A stretch of 64,000 nucleotides of DNA from Micromonospora sp. 15K316 (GTDB lineage: Bacteria; Actinomycetota; Actinomycetes; Mycobacteriales; Micromonosporaceae), in the NCBI RefSeq assembly GCF_004348525.1, contig NZ_SMKG01000012.1, positions 1 through 64,000 on the forward strand. The letters run 5' to 3'. The notes under the pieces were generated by a model. It saw only the letters and a program-made list of their open reading frames with translations, did no database searches and was not told the DNA's origin. Below, one piece after another: positions 24,795 through 34,848 of this stretch. The translations under genes were made by a program, and so were the position numbers. Position 1 is the first letter of the stretch. The number at the start of each line of letters is the position of its first letter.

Positions 24795-24852
24795 TGCACC
24801 TGGTGGCGGGTAGAGGATTCGAACCTCTGTAGCTTTCGCGACGGATTTACAG
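24795..24852. repeat. Right attachment repeat within tRNA-Tyr
   Basis: The 58 bases are identical to 10335-10392, ending exactly in the anticodon loop of the intact tRNA-Tyr. The 3' half of the working tRNA gene is therefore donated by the element. Confidence 0.92.
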
Positions 24853-24884
24853 TCCGCTCCCATTGGCCGCTCGGGCAACCCGCC
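24804..24884 (-). tRNA. tRNA-Tyr (GTA), reconstituted by integration
   Basis: The reverse strand gives acceptor GGCGGGT/ACCCGCC with discriminator A, a 3-bp D stem, anticodon loop CTGTAAA (GTA), a long variable arm typical of bacterial tRNA-Tyr, and T-arm AGAGG-TTCGAAT-CCTCT. The 5' part (24853-24884) is chromosomal. The part from the anticodon loop to the 3' end lies in the element's attachment repeat. Confidence 0.95.
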
Positions 24885-25032
24885 AGGGCGCGTCCCCGCG
24901 TCAGGACGCGGCGACGGAAGCAAGGATAGCGGCTCCCCCCGGCGCGGGCGCAAGCGGGTACCGTCAGAGGGTCGTGCCGCTGGTCAGCGGTGACGGCATG
25001 CCAGTGGACCGCCGGACAGCAGGAGCATGAGC

Positions 25033-25527
25033 ATGGCAGCGAACCCGTCGTTCGACATCGTGAGCAAGGTTGATCGCCAGGAGGTCGACAACGCTCTCCG
25101 CCAGGCGGAGAAGGAGCTCGCGACTCGGTTCGACTTCCGGGGGACGGGCGCCGAGATCTCCTGGGCGGGCGAGGAGGCGATCTCCCTGCAGGCGGAGACC
25201 GAGGAGCGGGTTCGGGCCGCGCTGGAGGTCTTCCGGGAGAAGCTGGTCAAGCGGAACATCTCGCTGAAGTCGCTGGAGGCCGGTGACCCGCGGCCGTCGG
25301 GCAAGATCTTCAAGATCGACGGCAAGATCATCCAGGGCATCGAATCGGACAAGGCCAAGGCGATCAGCAAGAAGATCCGCGATGAGGGCCCGAAGGGCGT
25401 ACAGGCTCAGATCCAGGGCGACCAGCTCCGGGTCACCGGCAAGAAAAGGGACGACCTCCAGGCCGTCATCGCGATGCTCAAGGGCGAGGACTTCGGCGTC
25501 GCGCTCCAGTTCACCAACTACCGGTAG
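25033..25527 (+). CDS. YajQ-family nucleotide-binding protein
   Basis: A 164-residue cytoplasmic protein with the YajQ signatures [35 protein letters not shown] and [20 protein letters not shown] plus [17 protein letters not shown], and the usual length. Members bind nucleotides, and some bind cyclic di-GMP as effectors. The second ATG (25033) is chosen because AGGAG lies 7 bases upstream; the first ATG (25027) would be too close. It is the first chromosomal gene to the right of tRNA-Tyr. No operon partner is seen. Confidence 0.94.
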   Translation: MAANPSFDIVSKVDRQEVDNALRQAEKELATRFDFRGTGAEISWAGEEAISLQAETEERVRAALEVFREKLVKRNISLKSLEAGDPRPSGKIFKIDGKIIQGIESDKAKAISKKIRDEGPKGVQAQIQGDQLRVTGKKRDDLQAVIAMLKGEDFGVALQFTNYR

Positions 25528-26013
25528 GGCGACGCCCTGGTCCCGGGCGGTCGCCGAGATCCGCCGCTGGTTGCCGGTCTTCAGCCGCCCCGACTCGGAG
25601 CGCCGGCCGGAGGGGCGGTGACCGCGCTACCGGGACCGGCCTGCGCTCCCTCACGTCGTGCTCCCTCGGGCGGTGGCCGCGCTGGTCGACCGGCTGGCCT
25701 CGGGACGTACGGGTCGGCGGCAGCGCCGGCAGGACGCGGGGTGTACGGCAGGCCGTCAGATACCCGGTCGACGGTTCATCCTCTGCGGTGGCCTGCGGGG
25801 TCCCCGGGCCGGCCGTTCGACACCGGGCGTGACCGCGCAGAGCGAAGCGACCGTACGGGCGTCGACGGCCGGCGAGTGATGCAAGGGCGTCGAGCAAGGC
25901 GCCGGCCCCGCCGTGGGCCTGATCTCGTCGAAGTGGACATGCCCGGTGCCCCGCCCGGGTCGGTGCGGCCCACCGACCCGGGCGGCCGGCCCCGTGCGGG
26001 TCCGGAGGGCCCG
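25528..26013. other. Intergenic region, no gene seen
   Basis: About 490 bases lie between yajQ and the convergent AraC-type gene. Open frames exist on both strands, but they lack recognisable sequence and RBS. No clear hairpin terminator was found. Confidence 0.5.
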
Positions 26014-26882
26014 TCAGGCCGGTTCGACCGGCAGCCAGAGCTCGCAGGTCGCGGTGCTGAAGTCGGGCGCGCGGTCGAGCACCGCGACGATCGAGGGGCC
26101 TGGCCTCAGTCGCCACGGGTTGGAGGGGACCACTCGGTGGCGGTCGCGGCCCAGGTGCTCTGCAGCGCCTGCGGGTAGGGCCCCGCCGTGCGGAAGACCG
26201 CCCAGGTGCCGGCCGGGACCTCGATGGCGTCGAGGTCGTCCGGAGCCGGCGTCTCCCCGGAGAGGGCGACGCCGTGCAGGTAGGTCAGCTCGCTGCCTTC
26301 GACCGCGTCGGGATCGACGTCGTCGCAGACCTGCAGCAGACCCGCGGGTTCGGTGTCGCTGAGGGCCTTCAACCGCAGGTGCTCCTCCGGCGGCAACGCG
26401 GCGATGTGCTGCTGGATGTGCGGGTTGACGCCCTGGTGGATCAGCGGGACCCGGGTCGCGTGGCCGGCGAGCCGGAACGCGGGGCGGTCGGCGATGCGGG
26501 TGTCCATGGGGATGCTCCCTTCGACGGTCAGGTGGAACCTGAGTTGTGGTTGTGCCCGAAGGGGACCCCCGTCCCGGCGTACGTCACCGGGGCCGGCGCC
26601 GTGGACGGCGCGGAACGCACGACCGAACGCCTCGGTCGAGCCGTACCCGTACCGGACGGCGATGGTCAGCAGATCGTCCTCGCCTCGGACGACGTCGGCG
26701 GCGGCGACGGTCATCCGGCGCCGGCGCAGGTACTCCGAGAGCGGCATACCGGCCAGCGACGAGAACATCCGGCGCAGGTGGTACTCGGTCGTGCCGCATT
26801 CCACGACGAGTCCGTGCACGTCGAACTCGTCGGTGAGGCGCTCTTCGACGAGGTCGACGAGCCTGTTGAGTGCCGAGATCAC
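26014..26882 (-). pseudogene. AraC-type regulator with GyrI-like effector domain, frameshifted near its 3' end
   Basis: An N-terminal AraC helix-turn-helix domain (FDVHGLVVECGTTEYHLRRM, later IAVRYGYGSTEAFGRAFRAV) is followed by a GyrI/SOUL-like effector-binding domain (IADRPAFRLAGHATRVPLIH and VPAGTWAVFRTAGPYP). The frame then ends early with ATEWSPPTRGD. One base inserted in the GGGG run at 26126-26129 restores the typical tail EWFPSNPWRLRPGPSIVAVL and a C-terminal CELWLPVEPA, stopping at 26014. Start 26882 (GTG) is preferred over 26921. It is divergent from yajQ's side and followed on the same strand by nothing; an MFS gene lies upstream. If the shift is real, the effector domain loses its last strand. 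Confidence 0.8.
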
Positions 26883-27021
26883 GAGGCCCCCTTTCGACGT
26901 CGAGCCTGGCCGATGCCGCACCGCCCGCGCCCGATCGCGCCGGCCCGATCCGGTCGGCTGCCCGGAGCGCAGCGGTGCCGAGGCGACGAGAACCCGCCGC
27001 CCGGAGGGGCCGGGCCACCGG

Positions 27022-28281
27022 TCAGGCGGGCACGGGCTCCTCGAGGCGTACCGAAGCGGTCTCCGCGCGACGGATGGGCCCGGCGGGCAGCGCCGCGACC
27101 CCGGCCCCGACGGCGACCGCGGCCCCGGCGAAGAGGAAGGCCCAGGGCACCCCGCCCGCGTGGTCGACGATCAGCCCGGCCACCGCGCCGCCGGCCGCGC
27201 TCGCCGCCACGGACATGGTGACCACCCAGGTGTACGCCTCGTTCAGCATGCCCGCCGGGGCGATCCTCCCGACCAGGGTGTTCTCCAGGGTCAGCGCGGG
27301 CGCGATGGTGGCCCCGCCGACGACCAGGGCGATGCCCAGCGCCAGCGGTGTCGGCATCACCGCGAAGATGGCGAAACTGCCGGCCAGCGCGGCGAGCAGC
27401 CCGGCGAACTGGCGGGTCATGTTCAGCGCCGGCTTGCGTACCCCGAACCAGAACCCGCCGACGGCGCTGCCGATGCCCCAGACCGCGAGCAGCACGCCGG
27501 CCAGGCTCTCCGCGTCGGCGGCGCGGTAGTTGCCGGCGAAGGCCGGCACGATGACCCCGGCGGCGCCGAAGGCGATGCCGAGGCCGGCCACGCAGACCAG
27601 CAGGGCCGGGAAGCCGGCGACCCGGAGCGGGCCGAGGCCGCGGGCGTGGTGTTCCCGCGGGTGCGGCTGCCAGCCGCGCATCACCCGACCGAGGGCCACC
27701 GCCGTCGTGCCGACGAGGGTGACCACCGCGGCACCGACCAGTGCGGCGGTCGCGTCGGCCACCAGGACGAAGCCGGCCACCAGCAGCGGGCCCAGCACGA
27801 AGACGATCTCGAAGAGTGACGTCTCCGCGGCCAGCGCCGTGTTGCGGAGGTGGTACCGGCCGGACGCCGCAGCGGTGAGGTCGTTCCAGGCGCCACGGAT
27901 GGCCGCGGTCAGCGGCGGGTACGTGGCACCGGCCACCGCGGCGGTCAGGTAGATCGCGACCAGCCCGTCGGCCCCGGAGCGGCTCGCCAGCAGCAGCCCG
28001 ACGAGCGCCAGCGGGTGCGCGACGGCGGTGGTGAGCAGCACCGGGCTGGGCCCGATCCGGTCGGCGATCCGGCCGGCCACGGGGCTCAACGCGGCACCCG
28101 CCACGGCGTAGATCCCGCCGGCGACGGCGGCGAGGGAGTACCGGCCGGTCACCTGTTCGACGACGAGCAGCAGCGCCAGCGGGGTCATGCCGATCCCGAG
28201 CCTGCCGATGATGCCGGTGATCAGCAGCATCGGCGCACCGGGAATCCGCCAGACACCCAGATACTGGCGCAGCGCGGTCAC
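27022..28281 (-). CDS. MFS transporter, drug-efflux-like
   Basis: A 419-residue permease with about 12 hydrophobic segments: PMLLITGIIGRLGIGMTPLA, then SLAAVAGGIYAVAGAALSPV with the motif-A-like loop GRIADRIGPSP after TM2, and later ALVVGGATIAPALTLENTLV. The GTG at 28281 has GGAGG 6 bases upstream, so the 28-codon extension of the open frame is rejected. Exporters of this type usually extrude hydrophobic compounds. The substrate is unknown. The AraC/GyrI-type gene lies 139 bases downstream on the same strand, and GyrI-like regulators often control such pumps, but the link is inferred. Confidence 0.85.
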   Translation of the reverse strand: MTALRQYLGVWRIPGAPMLLITGIIGRLGIGMTPLALLLVVEQVTGRYSLAAVAGGIYAVAGAALSPVAGRIADRIGPSPVLLTTAVAHPLALVGLLLASRSGADGLVAIYLTAAVAGATYPPLTAAIRGAWNDLTAAASGRYHLRNTALAAETSLFEIVFVLGPLLVAGFVLVADATAALVGAAVVTLVGTTAVALGRVMRGWQPHPREHHARGLGPLRVAGFPALLVCVAGLGIAFGAAGVIVPAFAGNYRAADAESLAGVLLAVWGIGSAVGGFWFGVRKPALNMTRQFAGLLAALAGSFAIFAVMPTPLALGIALVVGGATIAPALTLENTLVGRIAPAGMLNEAYTWVVTMSVAASAAGGAVAGLIVDHAGGVPWAFLFAGAAVAVGAGVAALPAGPIRRAETASVRLEEPVPA

Positions 28282-28422
28282 GCGAACCTCCAAGGATGTA
28301 ATGAGCGGGAAACCTTCCGACCCTAACGCCGTGGGTCGACCGGATGAAGCGGATATCCCGCACACACGCAGCGGCCCGCACCCGGGATGCCGGGTGCGGG
28401 CGCGCGGGTTGCGGTCGGCCGG

Positions 28423-29298
28423 TCAGCGGAGGTACTGCACCGGACCGGAGCTGCGGGCCATCTGCTCCAGCCGGGCGACGCGCTCCTCCATCTTGGGGTG
28501 GGTGGAGAAGAGCGCCGCGATGCCGCCGCCCCGGAACGGGTTGGCGATCATCAGGTGTGCGGCGCTGGTCAGGTTCCCCTGCGCCGGCAGCGGGCGCCGG
28601 CGGGCCACCGCGTCGATCTTGCGCAGCGCGTTGGCCAGGGCCAGCGGGTCGTTGGTCAGCCGGGCGCCGGAGGCGTCGGCCTGGAACTCGCGGCTACGGC
28701 TGATCGCCAGCTGGATGATCGTCGCGGCGATCGGGCCGAGGATGATGGTGAGCAGCAGCACGGCCGGGTTCGGCGCGTCCTCGTCGTCGCCGCTGGTCAG
28801 CGGGATGAACCAGGCGATGTTCGCCAGCGTGGTGATGATGCCGGCCAGCCCGGCGGCCACGCTGGAGATCAGGATGTCCCGGTTGTAGACGTGGGACAGC
28901 TCGTGCCCGATCACACCGCGCAGTTCCCGGTAGTCGAGGACCTCGGTGATGCCCTGTGTGACGCAGACCGCCGCGTGCTGCGGGTTACGGCCCGTGGCGA
29001 ACGCGTTGGGCTGCGCGGTCGGGCTGACGTACAGGCGCGGCATGGGCTGGCCGGCCTGGGTGGCCAACTCGCGCACCATCCGGTACAGCTCGGGGAACTG
29101 TGCCTCGCTGACCGGTTGCGCCCCCATCGCGCGGAGGGCGAGCTTGTCGGAGTAGAAGTAGCTGATGCCGTTCATCAGCAGCGAGATGATGACGGCGATG
29201 ACCAGACCACCACTGCCGCCGAACCAGTAGCCCACCCCGAGGATCAGCGCGGTGAGCAGGCCGAGCAGCGCGGCGGTCTTGAGACGGTTGTGGTGCAC
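28423..29298 (-). CDS. htpX: Membrane zinc metalloprotease HtpX
   Basis: A 291-residue M48-family protease of membrane quality control. Two transmembrane segments are near the N-terminus ([20 protein letters not shown] and [17 protein letters not shown]). The zinc motif is [13 protein letters not shown] (HExxH), and two more hydrophobic segments follow ([19 protein letters not shown] and [17 protein letters not shown]). The third ligand is in [11 protein letters not shown], with [12 protein letters not shown] at the C-terminus. The open frame continues 82 codons upstream. The GTG at 29298 is chosen because GGAGT stands at the right distance and the family begins here. Monocistronic by spacing. 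Confidence 0.94.
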   Translation of the reverse strand: MHHNRLKTAALLGLLTALILGVGYWFGGSGGLVIAVIISLLMNGISYFYSDKLALRAMGAQPVSEAQFPELYRMVRELATQAGQPMPRLYVSPTAQPNAFATGRNPQHAAVCVTQGITEVLDYRELRGVIGHELSHVYNRDILISSVAAGLAGIITTLANIAWFIPLTSGDDEDAPNPAVLLLTIILGPIAATIIQLAISRSREFQADASGARLTNDPLALANALRKIDAVARRRPLPAQGNLTSAAHLMIANPFRGGGIAALFSTHPKMEERVARLEQMARSSGPVQYLR

Positions 29299-29443
29299 AG
29301 TCACTCCTTCGGTGTACGGATCGCCGGGATCCGTCGACCGGTTCAACACTGTGGTACCCGCCAACCATCCGCCATATGGCTGTGAGTTGCCTGGGAGCGC
29401 GTCCAGCGTGGGCGGCACGGGGTTCCGGGACGGGACCTGGATC

Positions 29444-30925
29444 TCACCGGGCCGCGAGCTCCAGCACGAGCTGCGGAGCGAACCCCACCACCACGGCGGC
29501 CACCGTCGCGACCGCCAGCACCACGGCCACCGCCCGGGCCGCACCGGCGGCGGGCGCCGGGCGCGCGGAGGCCGGGGCGGCGTAGAGGCCTGCGCCGAAC
29601 CGCAGGTAGTAGGCCAGGCCGATGACCGCGTTCACCGCCACGACGAGCGCGAGCCAGCCGCTGCCCCCGTCCAGCAGCGAGCGGACCACCGTCACCTTGG
29701 CGAAGAGGCCGGCCAGGCCGGGCGGCAGCCCGGCGAGCCCGACCAGGGCCAGCCCCAGCGCCGCACCGAGCCACGGGTGCCGGCGGGCCGCGCCGCGCAG
29801 CTCGTCCAGGGTGCCACCGTCGGCGTCCGCCGGGCGCAGGGCGGTCACCCCGGCGAACGCCGCGAACTCCAGCAGCACGAAGAAGACGGCGTACGCCAGG
29901 GCGGCCGCGTACGCGCCGGTCCGGGCCTCACCGGTGCGTCCGGCCGCCAGCGCCAACGCGCCGAGCGGGGCGAGGATGTAGCCGGCCTGGGCCACCGACG
30001 ACCAGGCGAGCAGCCGGACCGTACGCCGCTGACGCAGCGCCACCAGGTTGCCGACGGTCATCGTGAGCACCGCGAGCAGGGCGAGCACCGGACCGGTCAG
30101 GTCGGCCGGGAGCGCCGCGGAGACCACCGCGAGCAACGCCACCACGCCACCGAGCTTCGACGCCGTCGAAAGGTACGCGGCCACCGGCAGCGGCGCGCCG
30201 TCGTAGGTGGCCGGCGCCCAGGCGTGGAACGGCACGGCGGCGACCTTGAACGCCAGCCCGAGCAGCAGCAGCGCCCCCGCTGTCGCGGTCAACGGCAGGT
30301 CGTGCAGATCCTGCCGCGCGGCGAGCAGCGCGCCGAGCCGCCCCAGGTGCAGCTCACCGGTCACCGCGTAGAGCAGCGCCGCGCCGAGCAGGCTCACCGT
30401 GGTGGCCACCACGCTGACCACGAAGAACGTGACAGCCGCCTCGGCGCTGGCGAGGCTGCCCCGGCGCAGGCCGACCAGCACGTAGAGCGGCAGGGTGAGG
30501 GTCTCCAGCGCCACGATCAGGGTGATCAGGTCGCCCGCCGCGCCGAGCACCACACCACCGGTCATCGAGCAGGTGAGGAGGAAGCAGTATTCCCCCACCG
30601 GCGCGCGACCGGCCCGCAGGTGCCCACCGGAGAGGCCGAGCACCCCGAGGGTCAGCAGGGCGAAGAGCCCGCCGACCACTGCCGCCCGCCCACCGAAGAC
30701 GTACGAGCAGTCCGCCGCCGCGCAGAAGGTGCCCCGCTCCTCACCCGCGCCGACCACTGCCGCCCCGACGGCCGTGGCGATCGCCCCCAGCGCCGCCACG
30801 GCCAGCGTGACCCGCGAGCGGGCCAGCAGCAGGTCGGTGACGAGCACCAGCACGGCCGTGCCGGCGGCCAGGTACGCCGGCAGCAGCGCCACATGGTCGA
30901 CGCTCTGCACCACGCTCTGGTTCAC
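29444..30925 (-). CDS. nuoN: NADH-quinone oxidoreductase subunit N
   Basis: A 493-residue antiporter-like membrane subunit of complex I with about 14 hydrophobic helices. Recognisable parts are [20 protein letters not shown] at the N-terminus, [40 protein letters not shown] (lysine of the proton path and the conserved PFHxWxPDxY-like motif) and [20 protein letters not shown]. It is the last gene of nuoI-J-K-L-M-N. GTG 30925 overlaps the stop of a small repeat ORF that links it to nuoM. Confidence 0.94.
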   Translation of the reverse strand: MNQSVVQSVDHVALLPAYLAAGTAVLVLVTDLLLARSRVTLAVAALGAIATAVGAAVVGAGEERGTFCAAADCSYVFGGRAAVVGGLFALLTLGVLGLSGGHLRAGRAPVGEYCFLLTCSMTGGVVLGAAGDLITLIVALETLTLPLYVLVGLRRGSLASAEAAVTFFVVSVVATTVSLLGAALLYAVTGELHLGRLGALLAARQDLHDLPLTATAGALLLLGLAFKVAAVPFHAWAPATYDGAPLPVAAYLSTASKLGGVVALLAVVSAALPADLTGPVLALLAVLTMTVGNLVALRQRRTVRLLAWSSVAQAGYILAPLGALALAAGRTGEARTGAYAAALAYAVFFVLLEFAAFAGVTALRPADADGGTLDELRGAARRHPWLGAALGLALVGLAGLPPGLAGLFAKVTVVRSLLDGGSGWLALVVAVNAVIGLAYYLRFGAGLYAAPASARPAPAAGAARAVAVVLAVATVAAVVVGFAPQLVLELAAR

Positions 30926-31035
30926 CGGCGCCCCCTCACGATCGCGGCCGCGGGGCTCGCGAGCTCACTCCTCGCACTCACGGCCCCCCTCGCGTTCGCG
31001 GCCGCGGGGCTCGCGAACTCGCTCCGCGCGCTCAC
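30922..31035 (-). repeat. Duplicated spacer with mini-ORF bridging nuoM and nuoN
   Basis: Two approximately 55-base near-copies (RC: GTGAGCGCGCGGAGCGAG and GTGAGTGCGAGGAGTGAG, each followed by CTCGCGAGCCCCGCGGCCGCG or similar) fill the nuoM-nuoN gap. Together they form a 37-codon frame (VSARSE-x-ASPAAA twice) that begins in the nuoM stop (GTGA) and ends in the nuoN start (GTGA). It may couple nuoN translation. Confidence 0.7.
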
Positions 31036-32537
31036 GGGAGGACCTCCACCAGGGCGTTCACGGGGGCCTCCGCGACCCCGAGCACCAGCGCCGGGGCCAG
31101 CCCGATGGCCAGCGCGAGCAGCACCAGCGGCGTCCAGGCGGTCAGCTCCCCGCCGGCCAGCGTCGGGGCCAGCCGGCCCACCGGCGGGCTCGGCCGGCCG
31201 TGGGTGACCTGACGCAGCAGCCGCAGGAAGTACGCGGCGGTGAGTGCCCCGCCGACGGCGGCCAGCACACCGAGGGTGGTCCAGAGCGGCCCGCCCACCT
31301 CGACCGCGGCGATCACCGCGAACGCCTCGCCCCAGAACCCGGCCAGCCCGGGCAGGCCGAGCGAGGCGATCGCGGCGAAGCCGAGCAGGCCGGCGAGTCG
31401 GGGCGCGGTCTCCCGCAGCCCGGAGAGCTCGGCGAGCACCCCGGTGTGGGTACGGTCCTTCACCGCCCCGGCGAGGAAGAAGAGCAGACCGGTGATCACC
31501 CCGTGGGCGACGTTGCCGATCAGCGCCGCCTGGATGCCCGTGCTGGTGAGCGTGGCGACCCCGAGCAGCACGAAGCCCATGTGTCCCACGCTGGAGTACG
31601 CGATGAGCCGCTTCAACTCGGTCTGGGCCAGGCAGACCAGCGCGCCGACGAGGATCGCCGCGACGGCGAGCGTGCCGAGCACCGGCGCGGCCCAGCGGGC
31701 CCCTTCCGGGGCCACCCCGATCGCCACCCGGATCAACCCGTACGTGCCCATCTTCAGCAGCACCCCGGCGAGGACCACGCTGCCCACGGTGGGCGCCTGG
31801 GTGTGCGCGTCCGGCAGCCAGGAGTGCAGCGGCCAGAGCGGGCTCTTCACCGCGAAGGCGAGGGCGAGCAGGGTGAAGGCGAAGAGCTGGGTGTTCCGGG
31901 AGAGCCCGGCGCCGCCGGTGAGCGCCACGATGTCGGCGGTGCCGGCGGCGGCCACCACCACGTACACGCCGACCAGCAGGAGCACCGAACCGAAGAGCGT
32001 GTAGAGGACGAACTTCCGGGCCGCCCGGCGCCGGTCATCGCCGCCCCAGCCGGCGATGACCGCGTACATGGGCAGCAGGACGACCTCGAAGAAGAGGAAG
32101 AAGAGGACCAGATCCAGGGCGAGGAAGGTGCCCAGGATGCCGACCTCGATCACCAGCAGCAACGCGACCAGCGCCCGGCCGCTGCCACCGGCCGGCACCC
32201 GGTGCAGGCTGTAGGCGCAGCAGAGCAGGGTCAGCAGCGCGGTCAGCACCACCAGCGGATAGGAGATGCCGTCCACCCCGAGGTGGAAGCGCAGCTCCAG
32301 CCCGGGCACCCACGGCAGGTCGAGCTGGTGCCAGGGGCGTACCGCGGGCGTGCCCGCCGACCAGGCGAACCAGCCCCGGTCGCCGAGCGCGAGCGGCAGC
32401 GCGGCGAGCAGGGTGAGCCCGGCGGTCACCGTGCCGACCAGCCGGGCCGCCCGGTCGGCCGGGGTGGCGACCACCGCCACCGCGCCGAGCGCCGGCAACG
32501 CCACGACGGCGACCAGCAGGAACTGCCCGAAGGTCAT
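31032..32537 (-). CDS. nuoM: NADH-quinone oxidoreductase subunit M
   Basis: A 501-residue antiporter-like complex I subunit with about 14 helices. Conserved parts: LRFHLGVDGISYPLVVLTAL, LALDLVLFFLFFEVVLLPMY with the conserved Glu of the proton path, FTLLALAFAVKSPLWPLHSW followed by LPDAHTQAP, and RLIAYSSVGHMGFVLLGVAT. The ATG at 32537 overlaps the nuoL stop (ATGA). The longer open frame upstream belongs to an overlapping frame of nuoL. It is expected in the cytoplasmic membrane. Confidence 0.95.
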   Translation of the reverse strand: MTFGQFLLVAVVALPALGAVAVVATPADRAARLVGTVTAGLTLLAALPLALGDRGWFAWSAGTPAVRPWHQLDLPWVPGLELRFHLGVDGISYPLVVLTALLTLLCCAYSLHRVPAGGSGRALVALLLVIEVGILGTFLALDLVLFFLFFEVVLLPMYAVIAGWGGDDRRRAARKFVLYTLFGSVLLLVGVYVVVAAAGTADIVALTGGAGLSRNTQLFAFTLLALAFAVKSPLWPLHSWLPDAHTQAPTVGSVVLAGVLLKMGTYGLIRVAIGVAPEGARWAAPVLGTLAVAAILVGALVCLAQTELKRLIAYSSVGHMGFVLLGVATLTSTGIQAALIGNVAHGVITGLLFFLAGAVKDRTHTGVLAELSGLRETAPRLAGLLGFAAIASLGLPGLAGFWGEAFAVIAAVEVGGPLWTTLGVLAAVGGALTAAYFLRLLRQVTHGRPSPPVGRLAPTLAGGELTAWTPLVLLALAIGLAPALVLGVAEAPVNALVEVLP

Positions 32538-34507
32538 GCGTTCGCTCCGATCAGCGCGGCGGCCAGCCCGATCAGCAGCGCACCGGCCAGCACCGCCGCG
32601 GCGGCCCGGGGCAGCGCCGCCCGGTGCAACGCGGCCAGCCCGGCCCCGAGCCCGGAGGCGGCCCGCCCGGAGCCTTCCACCGCGCCGTCCACCACCCGCT
32701 CGTCGCCGGCGCGCGCCACTCGGGCGAGCGCCCGGAAGGGACGTACCACCACTGCGCGCTGGAGGTCGTCGAGCCGGAACGCCGCGGCGAGGACCGGCCG
32801 CAGCGGACCCAGCGCGGCCGCCGGATCGGCGGCCGGGTCGCGGCGCCAGCGGGCCCAGGCCAGACCCGCCCCGAGCAGCAGCAGCGCCAGCGGCAGCAGC
32901 ACCGACGGCGCCAGGTGGACCAGCGGCTCGGGCGGCAACAGATCCGACGGGTGCTCCGCGGTCGCCGGCACGGACGGCCGCAGCCGGTCGGCGAACGGAC
33001 CGGCGAAGCCGGCGAACCCGAGCAGCGCCGCCGGTACGGCGAGCAGCAGCACCGGCCAGCGGAGGGTGCCCGGCGGGTCGTGCGGGTGGCCGAGCGGGGT
33101 CCGGGTCTCGCCGAGGAAGGCGCGCAGCAGGAGCCGGGTGGCGTACCAGGCGGTGAGCGCGACGCCGACCAGCCCGGAGAGCCAGACCAGCCAGGCCGTC
33201 CAGGCCGGCGTCGGACCGGCGCCCTCCACCGCGGCCGCCTGCGCCGCCGCGAGTACGCCGTCCTTGCTCCAGAAGCCGGCCAGTGGCGGCAGCCCGGCCA
33301 GCGCGCCGAGGCCGACCACCGTGCACCAGAAGACGACCGGCATGCCGCGCCGCAGTCCGCCCATCCTCGACATCAGCGTGGTGCCGACGGCGTGGATCAC
33401 CGCCCCGGCGGCGAGGAAGAGCAGCGCCTTGAACGCGGCGTGGGTGAGCAGGTGGAACAGCGCCGCGTCCGGTGCGCCGACGGCGAGCGCGCCGGTCATG
33501 TAGCCGATCTGGGAGACCGTCGACCAGGCGAGCACCCGCTTGATGTCGTCCTGGGCGGTCGCCGCGAGCGCGCCGAGCAGCAGCGTGATCGAGGCGAGCA
33601 CCCCGAGCACGGTCAACGCGACCGGCGCGGCCTCGAAGAGGGGGTAGAGCCGGGTGACCGCGTACACGCCGGCCGCGACCATCGTGGCGGCGTGGATCAG
33701 CGCGCTGATCGGCGTCGGGCCGGCCATCGCGTCGGGCAGCCAGGTGTGCAGCGGGAACTGCGCGCTCTTGCCGGCCACCCCGGCGAGCAGCAGCAGGCAG
33801 GCGGCGGTGAGCGTGCCGGGCGAGTGCTCGGCGGCCAGCACGTCGGCGATCCGGAAGCTGCCCGCGGAGACGCCGAGCAGCGCGATGCCGAGCAGGAAAC
33901 CGACGTCACCCACCCGGGTGACCAGGAATGCCTTCACCGCGGCGGCGGGCGCCTCGGGCAGCCGGCGGTCGTGCGCGATGAGCAGGTACGAACAGAGGCC
34001 CATCACCTCCCAGCCGACCAGGAGCAGGAGCAGGTCTCCCGACACCACCACGAGCAGCATCGCGGCGGTGAAGAGGCTGATCTGGGCGGCGTACGGCGGG
34101 TAGCGGTGGTCGACGTCGACGTCGTCGTGCGGACCGCGCTTCAGGTAGCCGATCGAGTAGACCTGCACGGCCAGCGCGACCGCGCCGACCGCCACCGCGA
34201 CCAGCGCGGCGGCACCGTCCAGCCGGACGCCGAGGCTGACGTCCAGCCCACCCAGCTTTACCCAGGTGGTGCTCGCCTCGGCCGGCGAGTCCAGCGTGGC
34301 CAGCAGGGTGACCGCGAGCGCCAGGGCACCTGCCGCGCCGGTCACGCCGAGGGCGATCGCCGCCCGCCGGGCCCACGTCTCGCCGGCCGCCGCGTCCCCG
34401 TCGTGCGCCGCGAGGCCACGCGGCGAGGGCGGCAGGAGCAGACCGAGCAGGCCGGCCACCAGCGGTACGACCGGCAGCAGCGCGCCGAGCAGGGTGATCG
34501 TGCTCAC
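32534..34507 (-). CDS. nuoL: NADH-quinone oxidoreductase subunit L
   Basis: A 657-residue distal proton-pumping subunit with about 16 helices. It starts [20 protein letters not shown]. Conserved parts are [40 protein letters not shown] followed by [20 protein letters not shown], and a long C-terminal region with the lateral helix. The GTG at 34507 overlaps the nuoK stop, fixing the start. The open frame extends far upstream inside nuoK. The length is normal for NuoL. Confidence 0.95.
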   Translation of the reverse strand: MSTITLLGALLPVVPLVAGLLGLLLPPSPRGLAAHDGDAAAGETWARRAAIALGVTGAAGALALAVTLLATLDSPAEASTTWVKLGGLDVSLGVRLDGAAALVAVAVGAVALAVQVYSIGYLKRGPHDDVDVDHRYPPYAAQISLFTAAMLLVVVSGDLLLLLVGWEVMGLCSYLLIAHDRRLPEAPAAAVKAFLVTRVGDVGFLLGIALLGVSAGSFRIADVLAAEHSPGTLTAACLLLLAGVAGKSAQFPLHTWLPDAMAGPTPISALIHAATMVAAGVYAVTRLYPLFEAAPVALTVLGVLASITLLLGALAATAQDDIKRVLAWSTVSQIGYMTGALAVGAPDAALFHLLTHAAFKALLFLAAGAVIHAVGTTLMSRMGGLRRGMPVVFWCTVVGLGALAGLPPLAGFWSKDGVLAAAQAAAVEGAGPTPAWTAWLVWLSGLVGVALTAWYATRLLLRAFLGETRTPLGHPHDPPGTLRWPVLLLAVPAALLGFAGFAGPFADRLRPSVPATAEHPSDLLPPEPLVHLAPSVLLPLALLLLGAGLAWARWRRDPAADPAAALGPLRPVLAAAFRLDDLQRAVVVRPFRALARVARAGDERVVDGAVEGSGRAASGLGAGLAALHRAALPRAAAAVLAGALLIGLAAALIGANA

Positions 34508-34848
34508 CGGGCCTCCCGTGCGTCGGCGTCCACCGTCGCCGGCGGCTCGGTCAGCGGCACCTCGTCCACGGCGACACCGGCCCGCAGCCGGTAGAGCTGG
34601 AGCACGATCGCCAGCCCCACCCCGATCTCGGCGGCGGCGAGGACGATGACGAAGAGCGCGAAGACCTGGCCGCTGTGCGGCAGTGTCGCCCGCACCGTGG
34701 TGTCGGCGGTGACGAGGATCAGGTTGACGGCGTTGAGCATCAGCTCGACGGCCATCAACACGAGCACCGCGTTGCGGCGGCGCAGCACGCCGTAGGCCCC
34801 GAGGCCGAAGAGCAGCGCCGCGGTCACGTACGGGATGACCGGCCTCAC
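34504..34848 (-). CDS. nuoK: NADH-quinone oxidoreductase subunit K
   Basis: A 114-residue membrane subunit with three helices: [40 protein letters not shown] (with the conserved membrane Glu) and [20 protein letters not shown] (second conserved Glu). A charged C-terminal extension of about 25 residues ([20 protein letters not shown]) is longer than in most NuoK. GTG 34848 overlaps the nuoJ stop (GTGA), and its own stop overlaps the nuoL start. Confidence 0.94.
   Translation of the reverse strand: MRPVIPYVTAALLFGLGAYGVLRRRNAVLVLMAVELMLNAVNLILVTADTTVRATLPHSGQVFALFVIVLAAAEIGVGLAIVLQLYRLRAGVAVDEVPLTEPPATVDADAREAR

Larger units (their letters stand above)
10335..24852. mobile_element. AICE-type integrative and conjugative element in tRNA-Tyr
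   Basis: The 14.5 kb segment is bounded by 58-bp direct repeats of the tRNA-Tyr 3' half. It contains the diagnostic modules of actinomycete integrative and conjugative elements (pSAM2 class): a GntR/Kor-type repressor, an Spd-like membrane protein, a TraB/FtsK-like single translocase, a primase-polymerase replication protein with a DUF3987 partner, excisionase and tyrosine integrase. The int gene lies next to the reconstructed tRNA, as usual. A lower-GC cargo pair sits at the left end. All core frames look intact, so the element may be mobile. Confidence 0.93.

Noticed and set aside
25511..26116. A 201-codon minus-strand frame downstream of the AraC-type gene
   Set aside because: Part of it is the shifted tail of the AraC/GyrI gene read in the wrong frame; the remainder shows no homology.
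30495..33503. A 1002-codon plus-strand open frame
   Set aside because: It lies antisense to nuoN and nuoM, which have clear homology; the composition is a mirror of high-GC third codon positions.
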